The notes: a model not told the origin generated them from the sequence alone. A stretch of DNA of 64,000 bases from Massilia glaciei (GCF_003011895.2 NZ_PXWF02000050.1:1-64000), one strand, 5' to 3'; numbered from the stretch's first letter, positions 1 to 9,470 are shown. Made by a program: numbers and translations.

Positions 1-1653
1 AGCGCCGGCGCGCGGGGCCGCCACGCGCGGGGCATCCATGCGCGCCGCATCGCCGCCGCGGCCCTCGCGCGCCTCGGCGCGCTCGCCGCGTTCGGCAAAG
101 CGCTCGTCGCCGCGCAGCTTGAAGATGCTCACCGCCTGGGCCAGCATCTGGGCCTGCTCCTGCATGCTCTCGGCGGCGGCGGCGGCCTCTTCGACCAGCG
201 CCGCGTTTTGCTGGGTCATCTCGTCCATCTGGGTGATGGCCTGGTTGACCTCCTCGATCCCGCTGCTCTGCTCCTGGGTCGCGGCCGTGATCTCGCTCAT
301 GATGTCGGCCACCTGCTTGATCGAGGTCACGATCAGGTCCATGGTGTGGCCGGCCTCGTCGACCAGCTTGCTGCCGGCGTCGACCTTGTCGACCGAGTCG
401 CCGATGAGCGATTTGATCTCCTTGGCCGCCCCGGCCGAGCGCTGCGCCAGGTTGCGCACCTCGGCCGCGACGACCGCGAAGCCGCGTCCCTGCTCGCCGG
501 CACGCGCCGCCTCGACCGCCGCGTTGAGCGCGAGGATGTTGGTCTGGAAGGCGATGCCGTCGATGACGCCGATGATGTCGACGATCTTGCGCGAGCTCTC
601 CTTGATCGAGCCCATGGTGTCGACCACCTGCGCCACCACGGTGCCGCCCTTGCTCGCCACCGACGACGCCGAAACCGCCAGCTGGTTGGCTTGGCGCGCG
701 TTGTCGGCGTTCTGCTTGACGGTGCTGGTGAGCTCCTCCATCGAGCTGGCGGTCTCCTCGAGCGAACTGGCCTGCGCCTCGGTGCGCGAGGACAGGTCGG
801 CGTTGCCCGACGCGATCTCCTGCGAGGCCACGGTGATGGTCTCGGTCCCCATGCGCACTTCGCCCACCGTCTTGGCCAGGCTCTCGTTCATGTCCTTGAG
901 CGCTTTGAGCAATTCGCTCGTCTCGTCGCGCCCCTCGACCTGCACCACCGAGGTCAGCTCGCCGGCGGCGACCATCTTGGCCACCAAGACCGCGCCCAGC
1001 AGCGGCTGGGTGATCGAGCGCGTGATCACGATCGCGCAGATGACGCCGACCACGATCGCGACGGCGCCGAACACGATCAGGATCAGCAGCAGCGCGCGGT
1101 CGGCCGAGACCGACTTGGCCAAAAAGGCGCGCGCGGCCACGGCCTGCATCTCGACGAGCTTGTTGAGGGCCGTGAGCGAGAGCTCGTTGAGCGGGTCGAT
1201 GCGCCCGGCGATGACCTTGGCCGCGCCCTCGCTGTTAAACGCGAGCACCTGACCGATCGCCTCCTTGAAGGCGACGTCGACGTCGCGGTCGAGCTTGGCG
1301 ATCTCGTCGAGCAGCGATTTCTCCTCGGCGCTCAAGCCCTCGGTGAGCATCTTGGCGGCCGCGTCCTCGTAGCGCTTGCGCTGCACCTTGACCTTGGCCT
1401 CCTCCTTTTGCATCAGCGCCACGTCCGACTGCAGGCCGATGTTGCGCATCGCGATGCCGGTTTCGAGCATCGCGCTCTTCATCGCCACCGCGTGCTGGTT
1501 CTTGGCCATCGACAGCCGCAAGCCGTTGCTCAGGTCGTTCTTGTTGACGTAGTTGAGCACGTTGGCAAGCACGACGATGGCCGCGAGGATCAGCAATATG
1601 ACGCCGAAGCCGATGGAAAGTCGGGTACCGATCTTGATGTCGCGCAGTGTCAT
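1..1653 (-). CDS. Methyl-accepting chemotaxis protein, C-terminus outside window
   Basis: Transmembrane chemoreceptor that controls CheA activity through CheW. It starts at ATG 1653 with an AGGAGA ribosome site and stays open to the left window edge. Visible order: short cytoplasmic N-terminus, TM1 about residues 13-31, a periplasmic four-helix-bundle-like ligand domain to about 190, TM2 about 190-212, HAMP, then the signalling hairpin. The conserved tip is clear ([20 protein letters not shown] and the following [15 protein letters not shown]). After the hairpin a charged, low-complexity tail begins and leaves the window. It is the last visible gene of the flagellar/chemotaxis cluster, directly after cheW, the position of the tsr/tar-like receptor in related Burkholderiales. 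The ligand cannot be told from sequence. Confidence 0.95.
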   Translation of the reverse strand, partial: MTLRDIKIGTRLSIGFGVILLILAAIVVLANVLNYVNKNDLSNGLRLSMAKNQHAVAMKSAMLETGIAMRNIGLQSDVALMQKEEAKVKVQRKRYEDAAAKMLTEGLSAEEKSLLDEIAKLDRDVDVAFKEAIGQVLAFNSEGAAKVIAGRIDPLNELSLTALNKLVEMQAVAARAFLAKSVSADRALLLILIVFGAVAIVVGVICAIVITRSITQPLLGAVLVAKMVAAGELTSVVQVEGRDETSELLKALKDMNESLAKTVGEVRMGTETITVASQEIASGNADLSSRTEAQASSLEETASSMEELTSTVKQNADNARQANQLAVSASSVASKGGTVVAQVVDTMGSIKESSRKIVDIIGVIDGIAFQTNILALNAAVEAARAGEQGRGFAVVAAEVRNLAQRSAGAAKEIKSLIGDSVDKVDAGSKLVDEAGHTMDLIVTSIKQVADIMSEITAATQEQSSGIEEVNQAITQMDEMTQQNAALVEEAAAAAESMQEQAQMLAQAVSIFKLRGDERFAERGERAEAREGRGGDAARMDAPRVAAPRAGA

Positions 1654-1719
1654 GCTGGTCTCCTAGTATTTTCTGTTCTGAGCGGCGCGGTCGTCGCCGC
1701 GCCCGCCGCCTGCCGGTGT

Positions 1720-2214
1720 TCAGGCGGCCATCTTGTCCATCAGGCCCATCTCGCTCGACGACATCAGCTTGTCGATGTCGACCAAAATGAGCATGCGCTC
1801 GTCGATCGTGCCCAGCCCGATCAGGTAGTCCGAATTGAAGGTGCTGCCCATCTCCGGCGGCGCCTTGACCTGGTCCGGCATCAGGGTCGTCACGTCCGAG
1901 ACCGAGTCGACCACCATGCCCATCACGCGCCCGCCGATGTTGAGGATGATGACCACCGTGAACTGGTCGTACACCGGCGTGCCGAGCTTGAACTTGATGC
2001 GCATGTCGACCACCGGGATGATGATGCCGCGCAGGTTGATCACGCCCTTGATGAACTCGGGCGCGTTGGCGATGCGCGTGACCGCCTCGTAGCCGCGGAT
2101 CTCCTGCACCTTGAGGATGTCGATGCCGTACTCCTCGGAGCCGAGCGTGAAGGCGAGGAACTCGCTGCCGACGCCGTCCTTGTTGTCGCCTGCCTTGCCG
2201 TTTGCTGTGATCAT
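1720..2214 (-). CDS. cheW: Chemotaxis coupling protein CheW
   Basis: Adaptor of 164 residues linking chemoreceptors to the kinase CheA at the inner membrane. A single CheW domain fills the protein: [20 protein letters not shown] near residues 19-38, the NLRG motif followed by IIIPVVDMR, and [10 protein letters not shown]. The start ATG 2214 has a GGAAAA-type site upstream. It lies between cheA and the receptor gene on the same strand with short gaps, as in a single operon. A second, more divergent CheW-like gene lies far away at 45430-45903. Confidence 0.96.
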   Translation of the reverse strand: MITANGKAGDNKDGVGSEFLAFTLGSEEYGIDILKVQEIRGYEAVTRIANAPEFIKGVINLRGIIIPVVDMRIKFKLGTPVYDQFTVVIILNIGGRVMGMVVDSVSDVTTLMPDQVKAPPEMGSTFNSDYLIGLGTIDERMLILVDIDKLMSSSEMGLMDKMAA

Positions 2215-2265
2215 GGTGTTTTCCTTTGCTGGTGTCTGTGTCTGGTCTGGCCGCCGGCGCCGCGC

Positions 2266-4431
2266 CTACGAGTAGACCGGGTCGTCGGCGATCTCGCGCG
2301 AGGAGCGCATCAGCGCCGACACGTCGAGGATCAGCGAGACGCCGCCGTCGCCGAGGATGGTGGCGCCGGAGATCCCGGTCACCTTGCGGAAATTCGATTC
2401 GAGGTTCTTGACCACCACCTGCTGCTGGCCGACCAGGTCGTCGACGAACAGGCCGGCCTTGCGCCCGTCGGACTCGAGGATGACGACGATGCCGTCGCAC
2501 GGATCGGTGTAGCGCGGCGCGATCTCGAACATCTGGTAGAGCGGGATCAGGGGCAGGTATTCGCCGCGCACCTTGATCACCCGGCCCTTGCCGCTGATCT
2601 CCTTGATGTCGGCCGCGGCCGGCTGCAGCGACTCGATCACGAAGCCGAGCGGCAAAATGTAGACCTCCTCGCCGACCCGGATCGACATGCCATCCAAAAT
2701 GGCCAGCGTCAGCGGCAGCGAGATCGAGATCGTGGTGCCGAAGCCCTTGGCCGAGCGGATCTCGACGGTGCCGCCCATGGCCGTGATGTTGCGCTTGACC
2801 ACGTCCATGCCGACCCCGCGCCCGGAGACGTCGGTGACGGTCTCGGCGGTCGAGAAACCCGGCGCGAAGATCAGCTGCCAGACCTCGGCGTCGCTCATCG
2901 CGTCGGACACGGCCAGGCCGTTCTGGGCCGCCTTGGCCAGGATCCGTTCGCGGTTGAGGCCGCCGCCGTCGTCGGCCACCTCGATGACGATGTTGCCGCC
3001 CTGGTGGCCGGCCGAGAGGAACAGGCGCCCGGACTCGGTCTTGCCGGCGGCCAGGCGCGCCTCGGGCATCTCGATGCCGTGGTCGATGCTGTTGCGCACC
3101 AGGTGCGTGAGCGGGTCGACGATGCGCTCGATCAAGCCCTTGTCGAGTTCGGTGGCGGCGCCGTTGGTGATGAAGTCGACCTTTTTGCCCAGCTTGGTGG
3201 CGAGGTCGCGCACCATGCGCGGAAAGCGCGAGAACACGAAATCCATCGGCATCATGCGGATCGACATGACCGCCTCCTGCAGGTCGCGCGTGTTGCGCGT
3301 GAGCTGGCTGACGCTGTTGAGCAAGCGCTCGTGCAGCATCGGGTCGAGCGCCTCGCTGCGCTGCTCGATCATGGCCTGGGTGATCACCAGTTCGCCGATC
3401 AGGTTGATCAACTGGTCGACCTTTTCGATCGAGACCCGGATCGAGGACGATTCGGCGCCCGGCATGGCGACCGACTTGTCGTCTTTTTTGGCGCCCTTCT
3501 TCTCGACCACGATCTCGTTGAAGTCGATCTGGTCGAGCGGCGCGGCGGCGGCCGGCTCCTCCATCGGCGCGCTCGGAATCGAGGTCGAGACGCTCGCGGC
3601 GCTGGCGCGGATCTGTTCGATCGGCTGGAAGAAACCGTAGCCGTCGTCGGCGGCCGGCTTGGCGGGCGCCTCGGGCGGGTCGAAGAAGCCGAAGCCGAGG
3701 TCTTCCTCGGCCTGTTTTTTGGCGGCCAGGTCGGCCGCGACCTGGGCCGGCGTGGGCGCCAGCTCGGTCACCTTGAGCGTGTCCGGGTCGAGCACGAACG
3801 AGCAGATCGCGACGATGTCGTCGGCGCTCTCGCGCGTGCTCAGCGTGAGCGCCTGGCCGGCCGCGCCTGGCGGCTCGAGCTCGACGGCGCCAAGCAGGCC
3901 CAGTTCGGCCACCAAGGCGTCGGTGTCGGCCTGCGGCAGCGCCGGCAGCTCGACCCGGTAGCGCCGGGTGCCGGCCAGCGGGGCGTCGGCGCGCGGCGCG
4001 GGCGCGGCCACCACCATCGGCACCGGCGCGGCCGGCAGCACGATGTCCTTCGACAGCTCCTGGAGCATCATGCGCACGTCGGCGACCGACTCGAGGTCGA
4101 CCTTGGCGCCGTTGCGGTGGCCGTCGAGCTGCATCTTGAGGATGTCCTTGGCCGCCAAAAAGGCGTCGACATGCTCGGCCGTGAGCGCCATCTGGCCCTT
4201 GCGGATGCGGTCGAGCAGCGACTCGAGCACGTGGGTGACGTCGCTCATGTCGTTCAGGCCAAAGGTCGAGGCCCCGCCCTTGATCGAGTGGGCCGTGCGG
4301 AACACCGCGTTGAGGTCCTCGGCGTCGGGCGCGCCGATGTCGATCGCCAGCAGCAGCCGCTCCATTTCGGCCAGCAGTTCTTCGGCTTCGTCGAAGAAGA
4401 CCTGGAAGAATTGGCTAATGTCGATGGTCAT
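2266..4431 (-). CDS. cheA: Chemotaxis sensor histidine kinase CheA
   Basis: Soluble kinase of 721 residues that phosphorylates CheY in response to receptor state. Domains in order: P1 HPt with the phosphorylated histidine in TAHSIKGGAS (His48); a central linker and P2 region (about 130-330, with a Lys/Asp-rich stretch); P3 dimerisation helices (SIRVSIEKVDQLINLIGELV); P4 ATPase with the N box around LVRNSIDHGIE, and the G boxes DDGGGLNRE and GRGVGMDVV; and the C-terminal CheW-like P5. All catalytic motifs look intact. RBS GGAGTTTC precedes ATG 4431. It sits between cheY and cheW. Confidence 0.97.
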   Translation of the reverse strand: MTIDISQFFQVFFDEAEELLAEMERLLLAIDIGAPDAEDLNAVFRTAHSIKGGASTFGLNDMSDVTHVLESLLDRIRKGQMALTAEHVDAFLAAKDILKMQLDGHRNGAKVDLESVADVRMMLQELSKDIVLPAAPVPMVVAAPAPRADAPLAGTRRYRVELPALPQADTDALVAELGLLGAVELEPPGAAGQALTLSTRESADDIVAICSFVLDPDTLKVTELAPTPAQVAADLAAKKQAEEDLGFGFFDPPEAPAKPAADDGYGFFQPIEQIRASAASVSTSIPSAPMEEPAAAAPLDQIDFNEIVVEKKGAKKDDKSVAMPGAESSSIRVSIEKVDQLINLIGELVITQAMIEQRSEALDPMLHERLLNSVSQLTRNTRDLQEAVMSIRMMPMDFVFSRFPRMVRDLATKLGKKVDFITNGAATELDKGLIERIVDPLTHLVRNSIDHGIEMPEARLAAGKTESGRLFLSAGHQGGNIVIEVADDGGGLNRERILAKAAQNGLAVSDAMSDAEVWQLIFAPGFSTAETVTDVSGRGVGMDVVKRNITAMGGTVEIRSAKGFGTTISISLPLTLAILDGMSIRVGEEVYILPLGFVIESLQPAAADIKEISGKGRVIKVRGEYLPLIPLYQMFEIAPRYTDPCDGIVVILESDGRKAGLFVDDLVGQQQVVVKNLESNFRKVTGISGATILGDGGVSLILDVSALMRSSREIADDPVYS

Positions 4432-4517
4432 GATGAAACTCCGTCAAGGTCACGCTGATGCATCCCTACCCCGTGCTGCCGATGCCGTCCGAAGCCGTCC
4501 ATTGTCAACAGCGGCCA

Positions 4518-4883
4518 TCAGCCGATGACTTTCTTGACAACCTCGATCAGGCGCTGCGGGTCGAACGGCTTGACCAGCCAGCCGTTGGCCCCGGCCGCGC
4601 GCCCCTTGCCCTTCATCTCGTCGGACGATTCGGTCGTGAGCATCAAAATGGGCACCTTTTCGTAGGCCGGCAGCGTGCGCAGCAGCTTGATCAGCTCGAG
4701 GCCGTCCATGCGCGGCATGTTTTGGTCCGTCAGGACCAGGTCGACCGTCTGCTGTTTGGCCTTGTCGAGTCCGTCCTGGCCGTCGACCGCCTCCACCACC
4801 AGGTAACCGGCGGCCTTCAGGCTGAAGGCGACCATCTGGCGCAGCGAACTGGAATCGTCGACTGCGAGTATTGTTTTAGCCAT
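4518..4883 (-). CDS. cheY: Chemotaxis response regulator CheY
   Basis: Single receiver domain of 121 residues. The acidic pair is Asp9/Asp10 (LAVDDSSSLRQ), the phosphoacceptor is Asp53 in LTDQNMPRMDG, the switch residue is Thr83 or Thr84 and the conserved lysine is Lys105 (LVKPFD). Phosphorylated by CheA, it would bind FliM at the flagellar switch. There is no output domain. It is encoded between the CheZ-like gene and cheA. Many genomes of this group carry more than one cheY, so this may be one of several. Confidence 0.94.
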   Translation of the reverse strand: MAKTILAVDDSSSLRQMVAFSLKAAGYLVVEAVDGQDGLDKAKQQTVDLVLTDQNMPRMDGLELIKLLRTLPAYEKVPILMLTTESSDEMKGKGRAAGANGWLVKPFDPQRLIEVVKKVIG

Positions 4884-4975
4884 GCTTTGCTCCTGCCTTT
4901 TTTAAATCCGGGCATGTCGCCCATCCGTCGTCCAAATTGCCACACGGCGAGATATTTCTCACCAAAAACCTTTTA

Positions 4976-5527
4976 TTAGAACAATTCTATATCGCCGCTC
5001 TCAAGATGCTGCTGATTAACTACTTTCCTCAAGACACTGCGCAACTCCAGCGACTGGATCGCCAGCGCCATGCTGACCTTGCCGAGCAGGTCGGCGATCT
5101 CGTCGCTGCCGCTTTCGTGCGCCATGCCGGCGCCGTGTTCGCCGAGCGTGTCGAGGAACAGGTGCAGCCCGCCGACCCGCTTGAGGGTGCGCGAGATCAG
5201 CTGGCTCGTCATGTCCTGGAACTGCATGCCGGTGACGGCGCTGTTGACGTGGGCGCCGATCTCGGCCGACATGTCGGCCAGCCGCGCGCGCTCCTCGTCG
5301 CTGACGGCGGCGCCCGACAGCAGCAGGTCGACTCCGGCCTGGCGCGCCGCCACCGTGGCGTGGATCGCCATGAAGCTGTCGGTGAGCTTTTCGATCGCCA
5401 CCTCGAGCAGCTGGCCGGTCTGGACCAGGTCGGCCTCGACCTCGACCAGGTGCTTGCCGCCATGGTCGGCGACCCCCGACAACAATCGCTTGACGTGCGA
5501 GCCCAACACTTTTCTTCTCTCAGTCAT
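4976..5527 (-). CDS. CheZ-like chemotaxis phosphatase candidate
   Basis: Helical protein of 183 residues, shorter than enterobacterial CheZ (about 214). Residues 100-112 read GMQFQDMTSQLIS. This aligns with the CheZ active-site helix (QDFQDLTGQVI in E. coli), placing Asp105 and Gln109 at the positions of the catalytic Asp143 and Gln147. The C-terminus ends GDIELF, an acidic-hydrophobic tail that may play the part of the CheZ CheY-docking peptide; this is inference. Start ATG 5527 has a GGAGAGAG site. Its place between motB and cheY fits a CheY~P phosphatase. Alternative: an uncharacterised chemotaxis helper of the same fold. Confidence 0.6.
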   Translation of the reverse strand: MTERRKVLGSHVKRLLSGVADHGGKHLVEVEADLVQTGQLLEVAIEKLTDSFMAIHATVAARQAGVDLLLSGAAVSDEERARLADMSAEIGAHVNSAVTGMQFQDMTSQLISRTLKRVGGLHLFLDTLGEHGAGMAHESGSDEIADLLGKVSMALAIQSLELRSVLRKVVNQQHLESGDIELF

Positions 5528-5552
5528 GATCTCTCTCCGTTCTGGTGCGCGC

Positions 5553-6464
5553 TCATGGTGCCGCCTGGGCCGCGGCGGCCGGCGCGCCCACCTGCATCGA
5601 GGTGCTGTCGCGCATGACCGCCTCCTCCGTCTTTTTGTTCATCACGATGATGCTGATGCGCCGGTTGTTCGGGCTGTACGGGTCGTCCCGGTCGAGGTGG
5701 GCGGCCGAGGCCAGCCCCACCACGCGCATGATCTTGGCGTCGCTCATGCCGCCGCTGACGAGCTCGCGGCGGCAGGCGTTGGCGCGGTCGGCCGAGAGCT
5801 CCCAGTTGCTGTAGCCGGTGTCGCTGCTGTACGGGGTGGCGTCGGTGTGGCCCGAGACCCCGATCCGGTTGGGCACCTCGTTGAGCACGATGCCGATCAC
5901 GTGCAGGATCTCGCGCGTGTACGGCTTGAGCTCGGCCTTGGCGAGCGCGAACATGGGGCGCTGCTGCTCGTCGACGATCTGGATCCGCAGGCCCTCGCTG
6001 GTGATGTCGAGCAGCAACTGGTTCTTGTATTTGTTGAGCAGCGGATTGTCCTCGATCACGCGCTCGATCTTGCTCTTGAGCGAAGCGAGGCGCGCCGCCT
6101 CCTGCTTTTCGAGCGCGGCCTTGGCCGCCTTCAGGTCGTAGCTCTGCCTCTCGGGCGGGATGGCGCCGCGCTTGACCTGGCCGTCGCGGCGGGTGAGGTC
6201 GGTGCCGCCGCCGGTCACGACCGACGAGCTGTCGCCGCTGCCCGAGCCGCCCAGCATGGCCACTTTGAGCGGGGTCTTGAAGTACTCGGCGATGCCGTCG
6301 AGGTCGCCCCGGGTGGTCGAGCCGAGCAGCCACATGAGCAGGAAGAAGGCCATCATGGCCGTCACGAAGTCGGCGTACGCGATCTTCCAGGCGCCGCCGT
6401 GGGCCGCGCGCTTGGTTTTGGTGATGCGCCGGACCACGATCGGGCGCATGCCGTCATCTGCCAT
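5553..6464 (-). CDS. motB: Flagellar motor stator protein MotB
   Basis: Stator protein of 303 residues. A cytoplasmic N-terminus is followed by one membrane helix containing the proton-carrying aspartate (AYADFVTAMMAFFLLMWL, Asp32, the same number as in E. coli). Then comes a linker with Ser/Gly-rich and charged segments, and a C-terminal OmpA/MotB peptidoglycan-binding domain (about 150-275) with VSGHTDATPY and NNRRISI. It ends in an Ala-rich tail. Encoded directly after motA (36-bp gap). With MotA it forms the H+-driven stator. Confidence 0.97.
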   Translation of the reverse strand: MADDGMRPIVVRRITKTKRAAHGGAWKIAYADFVTAMMAFFLLMWLLGSTTRGDLDGIAEYFKTPLKVAMLGGSGSGDSSSVVTGGGTDLTRRDGQVKRGAIPPERQSYDLKAAKAALEKQEAARLASLKSKIERVIEDNPLLNKYKNQLLLDITSEGLRIQIVDEQQRPMFALAKAELKPYTREILHVIGIVLNEVPNRIGVSGHTDATPYSSDTGYSNWELSADRANACRRELVSGGMSDAKIMRVVGLASAAHLDRDDPYSPNNRRISIIVMNKKTEEAVMRDSTSMQVGAPAAAAQAAP

Positions 6465-6500
6465 CGCGCCTCCGCCGTTGGTGCCGGTTCATCGGTGTGT

Positions 6501-7373
6501 TCATCCTTGCGCCAGCCTGGTCTTCGATTTCTTGATGTGCTCCTCGAGCTCGGCGAACGACGGCCGCTCCGACGAGTACAGCACCTTGCGGCCGAACTCG
6601 ACCGACAGCGCCGGCGCGTAGCCGTTCAGGCTCGCCAGCAGCGTCACTTTCACGCACTGGAACATCTTGCTCGACTCCTCGAGCTTTTGCTCGAGCAGGC
6701 TGGCCATCGGGCTGACAAAACCGTAGGCGATCAGGATCCCCAGGAAGGTGCCGACCAGCGCCTGGGCGATCAGGATGCCGAGCTCGGACGGCGGGATGCC
6801 GACCGACTCCATGGTGTGGACCACGCCCATGACGGCGGCGATGATGCCGAACGCGGGAAAGCCGTCGGCCAGTTTGGACAGGCAATGGACCGGCACCGAG
6901 CCCTCGTGGTGGTGGGTGTCGATCTCGTTGTCCATCAGGTTCTCGATCTGGAACGCGTCCATGTTCCCGGACACCATCAGGCGCATGTAGTCGGTGATGA
7001 ACTCGACGATGTGCGGGTCGCGCATGATGCCGGGGTACTTCGAAAACAGGGGGCTCTCTTCCGGCGCGTCGATGTCGTTCTCGATCGACATCAGGCCCTC
7101 CTTGCGCACCTTCGAGAGCACGTCGAACATCAGCGCCATCAGCTCCATGTACAGCGCCTTGGTGTAACGCGAGCGCTGGAACAGGGTCGGCAATGCCTTC
7201 AGGGTGGCCTTGATCGCCTTGCCGTTGTTGCCCACGACAAAAGCGCCGAGCGCGGCGCCGACGATCATGAATAGCTCGACGGGCTGGAACAGCGACGCCA
7301 GATGGCCGCCGGTCATGGCGAAGCCGCCGAACACGGCCACAAAAACGAAGACGAAACCGATGGTGACTAACAA
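6501..7373 (-). CDS. motA: Flagellar motor stator protein MotA
   Basis: Stator subunit of 290 residues with four membrane helices (about 1-20, 33-52, 170-192, 200-222). The cytoplasmic loop contains RKEGLMSIENDI, where the charged residues contact FliG, and the proton-path proline lies in DGFPAFGIIAAVMG. The start is TTG at 7373: no in-frame ATG gives a full first helix, and AGGGAG sits nine bases upstream. The gene follows flhC after a 401-bp gap, so it may have its own flagellar-class promoter. Confidence 0.96.
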   Translation of the reverse strand: MLVTIGFVFVFVAVFGGFAMTGGHLASLFQPVELFMIVGAALGAFVVGNNGKAIKATLKALPTLFQRSRYTKALYMELMALMFDVLSKVRKEGLMSIENDIDAPEESPLFSKYPGIMRDPHIVEFITDYMRLMVSGNMDAFQIENLMDNEIDTHHHEGSVPVHCLSKLADGFPAFGIIAAVMGVVHTMESVGIPPSELGILIAQALVGTFLGILIAYGFVSPMASLLEQKLEESSKMFQCVKVTLLASLNGYAPALSVEFGRKVLYSSERPSFAELEEHIKKSKTRLAQG

Positions 7374-7774
7374 ATGCGCTCACTCCCTAAAGGTGAAAAA
7401 AGCAGGGGACGACCTGGCGTTTTCAAGCAGACAACTTACAGACAAGGCCATGTCGCCTTGACAAGGACGGGAGGCTTGAAAGGCGCGTAATTTTTACAAA
7501 TTGATGCTTGGAACTACAATAACGTGAGATCGCTGCCCCGGCAAGTAAAACTGCCCGGGGTGTCGCCTAAAAGTGCCATAGATAAAGTATCGTTAAGCTC
7601 CCGGCTACATTGATGCTTACATCGGGCGCGCGCCCGGCGATGACGAACGCATAACGGCCAGGCCGAAAGCGGCGCATTGGACCAGCAAAGCTTGCGGCGC
7701 GGGGGTGCGCCAGATGCGGCGAAGGGCAAGGCTTGCGCCCTGCCCTTCGTGGTCGGGGGCGGACGAACCGCCCG
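7374..7774. other. Intergenic region between flhC and motA
   Basis: 401 bp without a convincing gene; the small reading frames here have no family features. It holds a GC-rich stem with CCCCGGCA and TGCCCGGGG arms at 7536-7560, a possible end point for flhDC transcription. A second inverted repeat (CAAGGC/GCCTTG) lies at 7443-7460. The region must also carry the motA promoter on the minus strand, but I could not find a clear sigma-28 match. Confidence 0.5.
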
Positions 7775-8329
7775 TCACGCCGCCAGCAGCGCGGCGGCGG
7801 CGGCGTCCTTGGATTTTTTGGTTTTGCCGGCGCGCGAAGGCATGTGGCACAGCCCGCACAGATAGCCGGTGTTGAGGTCGAGGCAGTTGACCACGAATTT
7901 GCCCTGGCATTTGTCGCACGGGGCCATCGCCAGCATTTTGCTGTTGAAGAAGCGCACCAGCGTCCAGGCGCGCGTGAGCGAGAGCACCGGCTCCTGGCCC
8001 GGCTCGGGCGGCATCTGCTCGAGGTACAACTGGTAGGCCTTCATGACGGCCTCGATGCCGGTGGCGCCGGCATGGTCGACCAGGAATTTATGGATGTTGA
8101 TGAACAGCGAGGAATGGATGTTCGGCTGCCAGGTCAGGAACCAGTCGGTCGAAAACGGCAGCATGCCCTTCGGCGGGCTCACGCCCTTGAGTTCCTTGTA
8201 GAGCTTGAGCAGGCGCTCGCGCGACAGCGAGACCTCGGTTTCGAGCAGCTGCAGGCGGGCGCCGAGCTTGATCAGCGTGATCGCGAGCTGGATTTCCTGG
8301 GCTTCCGAGACGACGCTTTTTTTGCTCAT
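7775..8329 (-). CDS. flhC: Flagellar master regulator subunit FlhC
   Basis: Zinc-binding half of the FlhD4C2 activator that switches on flagellar class 2 genes; 184 residues. The four zinc ligands are visible as CDKC (Cys138, Cys141) and CGLC (Cys158, Cys161). The N-terminal helices (EIQLAITLIKLGARLQLLE) and the LTRAWTLVRF segment are typical of the family. The tail is Lys/Ala-rich. It is 69 bp downstream of flhD and heads the motility cluster, as in enterobacteria and Burkholderia. Confidence 0.96.
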   Translation of the reverse strand: MSKKSVVSEAQEIQLAITLIKLGARLQLLETEVSLSRERLLKLYKELKGVSPPKGMLPFSTDWFLTWQPNIHSSLFINIHKFLVDHAGATGIEAVMKAYQLYLEQMPPEPGQEPVLSLTRAWTLVRFFNSKMLAMAPCDKCQGKFVVNCLDLNTGYLCGLCHMPSRAGKTKKSKDAAAAALLAA

Positions 8330-8398
8330 GGTGGGCTCGCGGTGGGCGTTGCGGTCGTTGTTGTGGCCGGTATTGTGGTCGCTAAGTGTTGCGACAGC

Positions 8399-8716
8399 TT
8401 AGACGATTTCTTCGGCGGCCTGGCCGGCCATCAGGATCGCGGCGTGCGACTGGGCCAGCTGCTTGTCTTTGTTGTAATTGGTCAGCATCGACAGGATCGC
8501 GCTGTCGTCGAAGCGGAAACGGGCGAGCATCATGTTGCCGCCGGCCAGCTTCAGGATCTGGGCGTTGCTCATGCTTTCGATGAGGTCGGCGATCTCGCCG
8601 GCGATGCCAAGGCGGAAGATTGCGGTGACACGGTCGGCGCGGATCATCTGCTGGGCCAACATCAGGTAGCTCAGGTTAGCGTCGCGAATTTCGGCCATCA
8701 TGTCGTTTGCAGTCAT
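8399..8716 (-). CDS. flhD: Flagellar master regulator subunit FlhD
   Basis: DNA-binding partner of FlhC, 105 residues, all-helical. Typical segments are EIRDANLSYLMLAQQMIRAD and the C-terminal FRFDDSAILSML. There are two in-frame ATGs six bases apart. The AAGGAG site at 8723-8728 touches the first and is six bases from the second, so 8716 is the better start. First gene of flhDC; its long upstream region (8717-9805) is largely repeats, so its promoter should lie within about 300 bp. Confidence 0.95.
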   Translation of the reverse strand: MTANDMMAEIRDANLSYLMLAQQMIRADRVTAIFRLGIAGEIADLIESMSNAQILKLAGGNMMLARFRFDDSAILSMLTNYNKDKQLAQSHAAILMAGQAAEEIV

Positions 8717-9158
8717 TTCCATCTCCTTGAACCGTTTTATTCCGGTCTGGCTTCGTATTGCCAGTGAGATATATTTTGACTGTTGGAAATTTATTCAGGA
8801 ATAGGTGGCTGGCTGTATTTTCCGTCGGAGAATAGACGGAATGAACCGTAGGTGTTTGTCTTACAAACACTGCGCGGTCATTGTCGCGCCCCTTTGGGAA
8901 GGAGCGGAATGGGATGTGAAAAATTTACAAATTAACAGCGTTTTCGCCGCGCAGTTTCTGTCGTCTTATACCGGTTACGTCAAACTTTTGGGGAACTTGA
9001 GGGTTTTTCGAAAATAAATTCAAAAAGATTTTGAACGCTCCGAAAAGACCGGATTCCCGCCTGACTGAACCTGTAACGGCGGCGTTTTTGGGAACTTGAG
9101 GGTTTTTTTCGGATTTTTTGATTTATTTTTCTGAAACGAAGAAAAACGACCCACAACG
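8717..9158. promoter_or_regulatory. Upstream region of flhDC
   Basis: About 440 bp with lower GC than its surroundings and no supportable gene. It presumably holds the flhDC promoter on the minus strand. A direct repeat is visible: GGGAACTTGAGGGTTTTT occurs at about 8992 and again near 9091. I cannot name operators. Confidence 0.35.
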
Positions 9159-9239
9159 CATCCCCGTCATCCCCGTCATCCCCGTCATCCCCGTCATCCC
9201 CGTCATCCCCGTCAGCCGCGTCATCCCCGTCAGCCGCGC
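9159..9239. repeat. 9-bp tandem array (CATCCCCGT)
   Basis: Six perfect head-to-tail copies of CATCCCCGT followed by three partly degenerate ones (CAGCCGCGT type). The unit matches the start of the palindromic repeat arm that follows at 9247 (CGTCATCCCCGCG), so the array probably arose by slippage at the end of that element. Confidence 0.9.
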
Positions 9240-9246
9240 GCCCCCC

Positions 9247-9379
9247 CCGTCATCCCCGCGCAAGCGGGGACCCATACAGAATGTGCAGCCATGCGGCGTG
9301 AAAAAGACCTGGGCCAAATATTTTGGGCGTCGCGTACACGCACGCTCAGCATGGGTCCCCGCTTGCGCGGGGATGACGG
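9247..9379. repeat. Paired inverted dRS3-like repeat element
   Basis: The arm CCGTCATCCCCGCGCAAGCG (continuing GGGACCCATA) at 9247-9275 is repeated exactly in reverse at 9350-9378, enclosing about 75 bp. Each arm is itself a small palindrome (CCCCGC/GCGGGG). The pattern resembles Neisseria dRS3 and REPIN-type elements. Copies of the same arm occur at 9631, 15921, 16038 and, degenerate, near 40540 and 40676. Confidence 0.85.
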
Positions 9380-9395
9380 GGGGTTCGGGGATGAC

Positions 9396-9470
9396 GGGTG
9401 GGTGCGGGGTTGACGTTGGGTGGGTGCGGGGTTGACGTTGGGGGGGCGGGGTTGGCGTTGGGGGGGGCGG
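9396..9470. repeat. G-rich ~22-bp tandem repeat
   Basis: Two copies of a 22-bp unit beginning GGGTGGGTGCGGGG, then a shortened third, all with closely spaced G runs on the plus strand. The G runs could allow quadruplex formation (inference). No gene overlaps. Confidence 0.8.

Noticed and set aside
208-4458. A 1416-codon open frame on the plus strand over the chemotaxis genes
   Set aside because: It is a reverse-strand shadow of the GC-rich cheA and receptor genes: composition is Asp/His/Arg/Val-heavy with no domain, and the minus-strand genes are certain.
9159-9239. CRISPR array
   Set aside because: The units are 9 bp, head-to-tail, without spacers; no cas genes are present.
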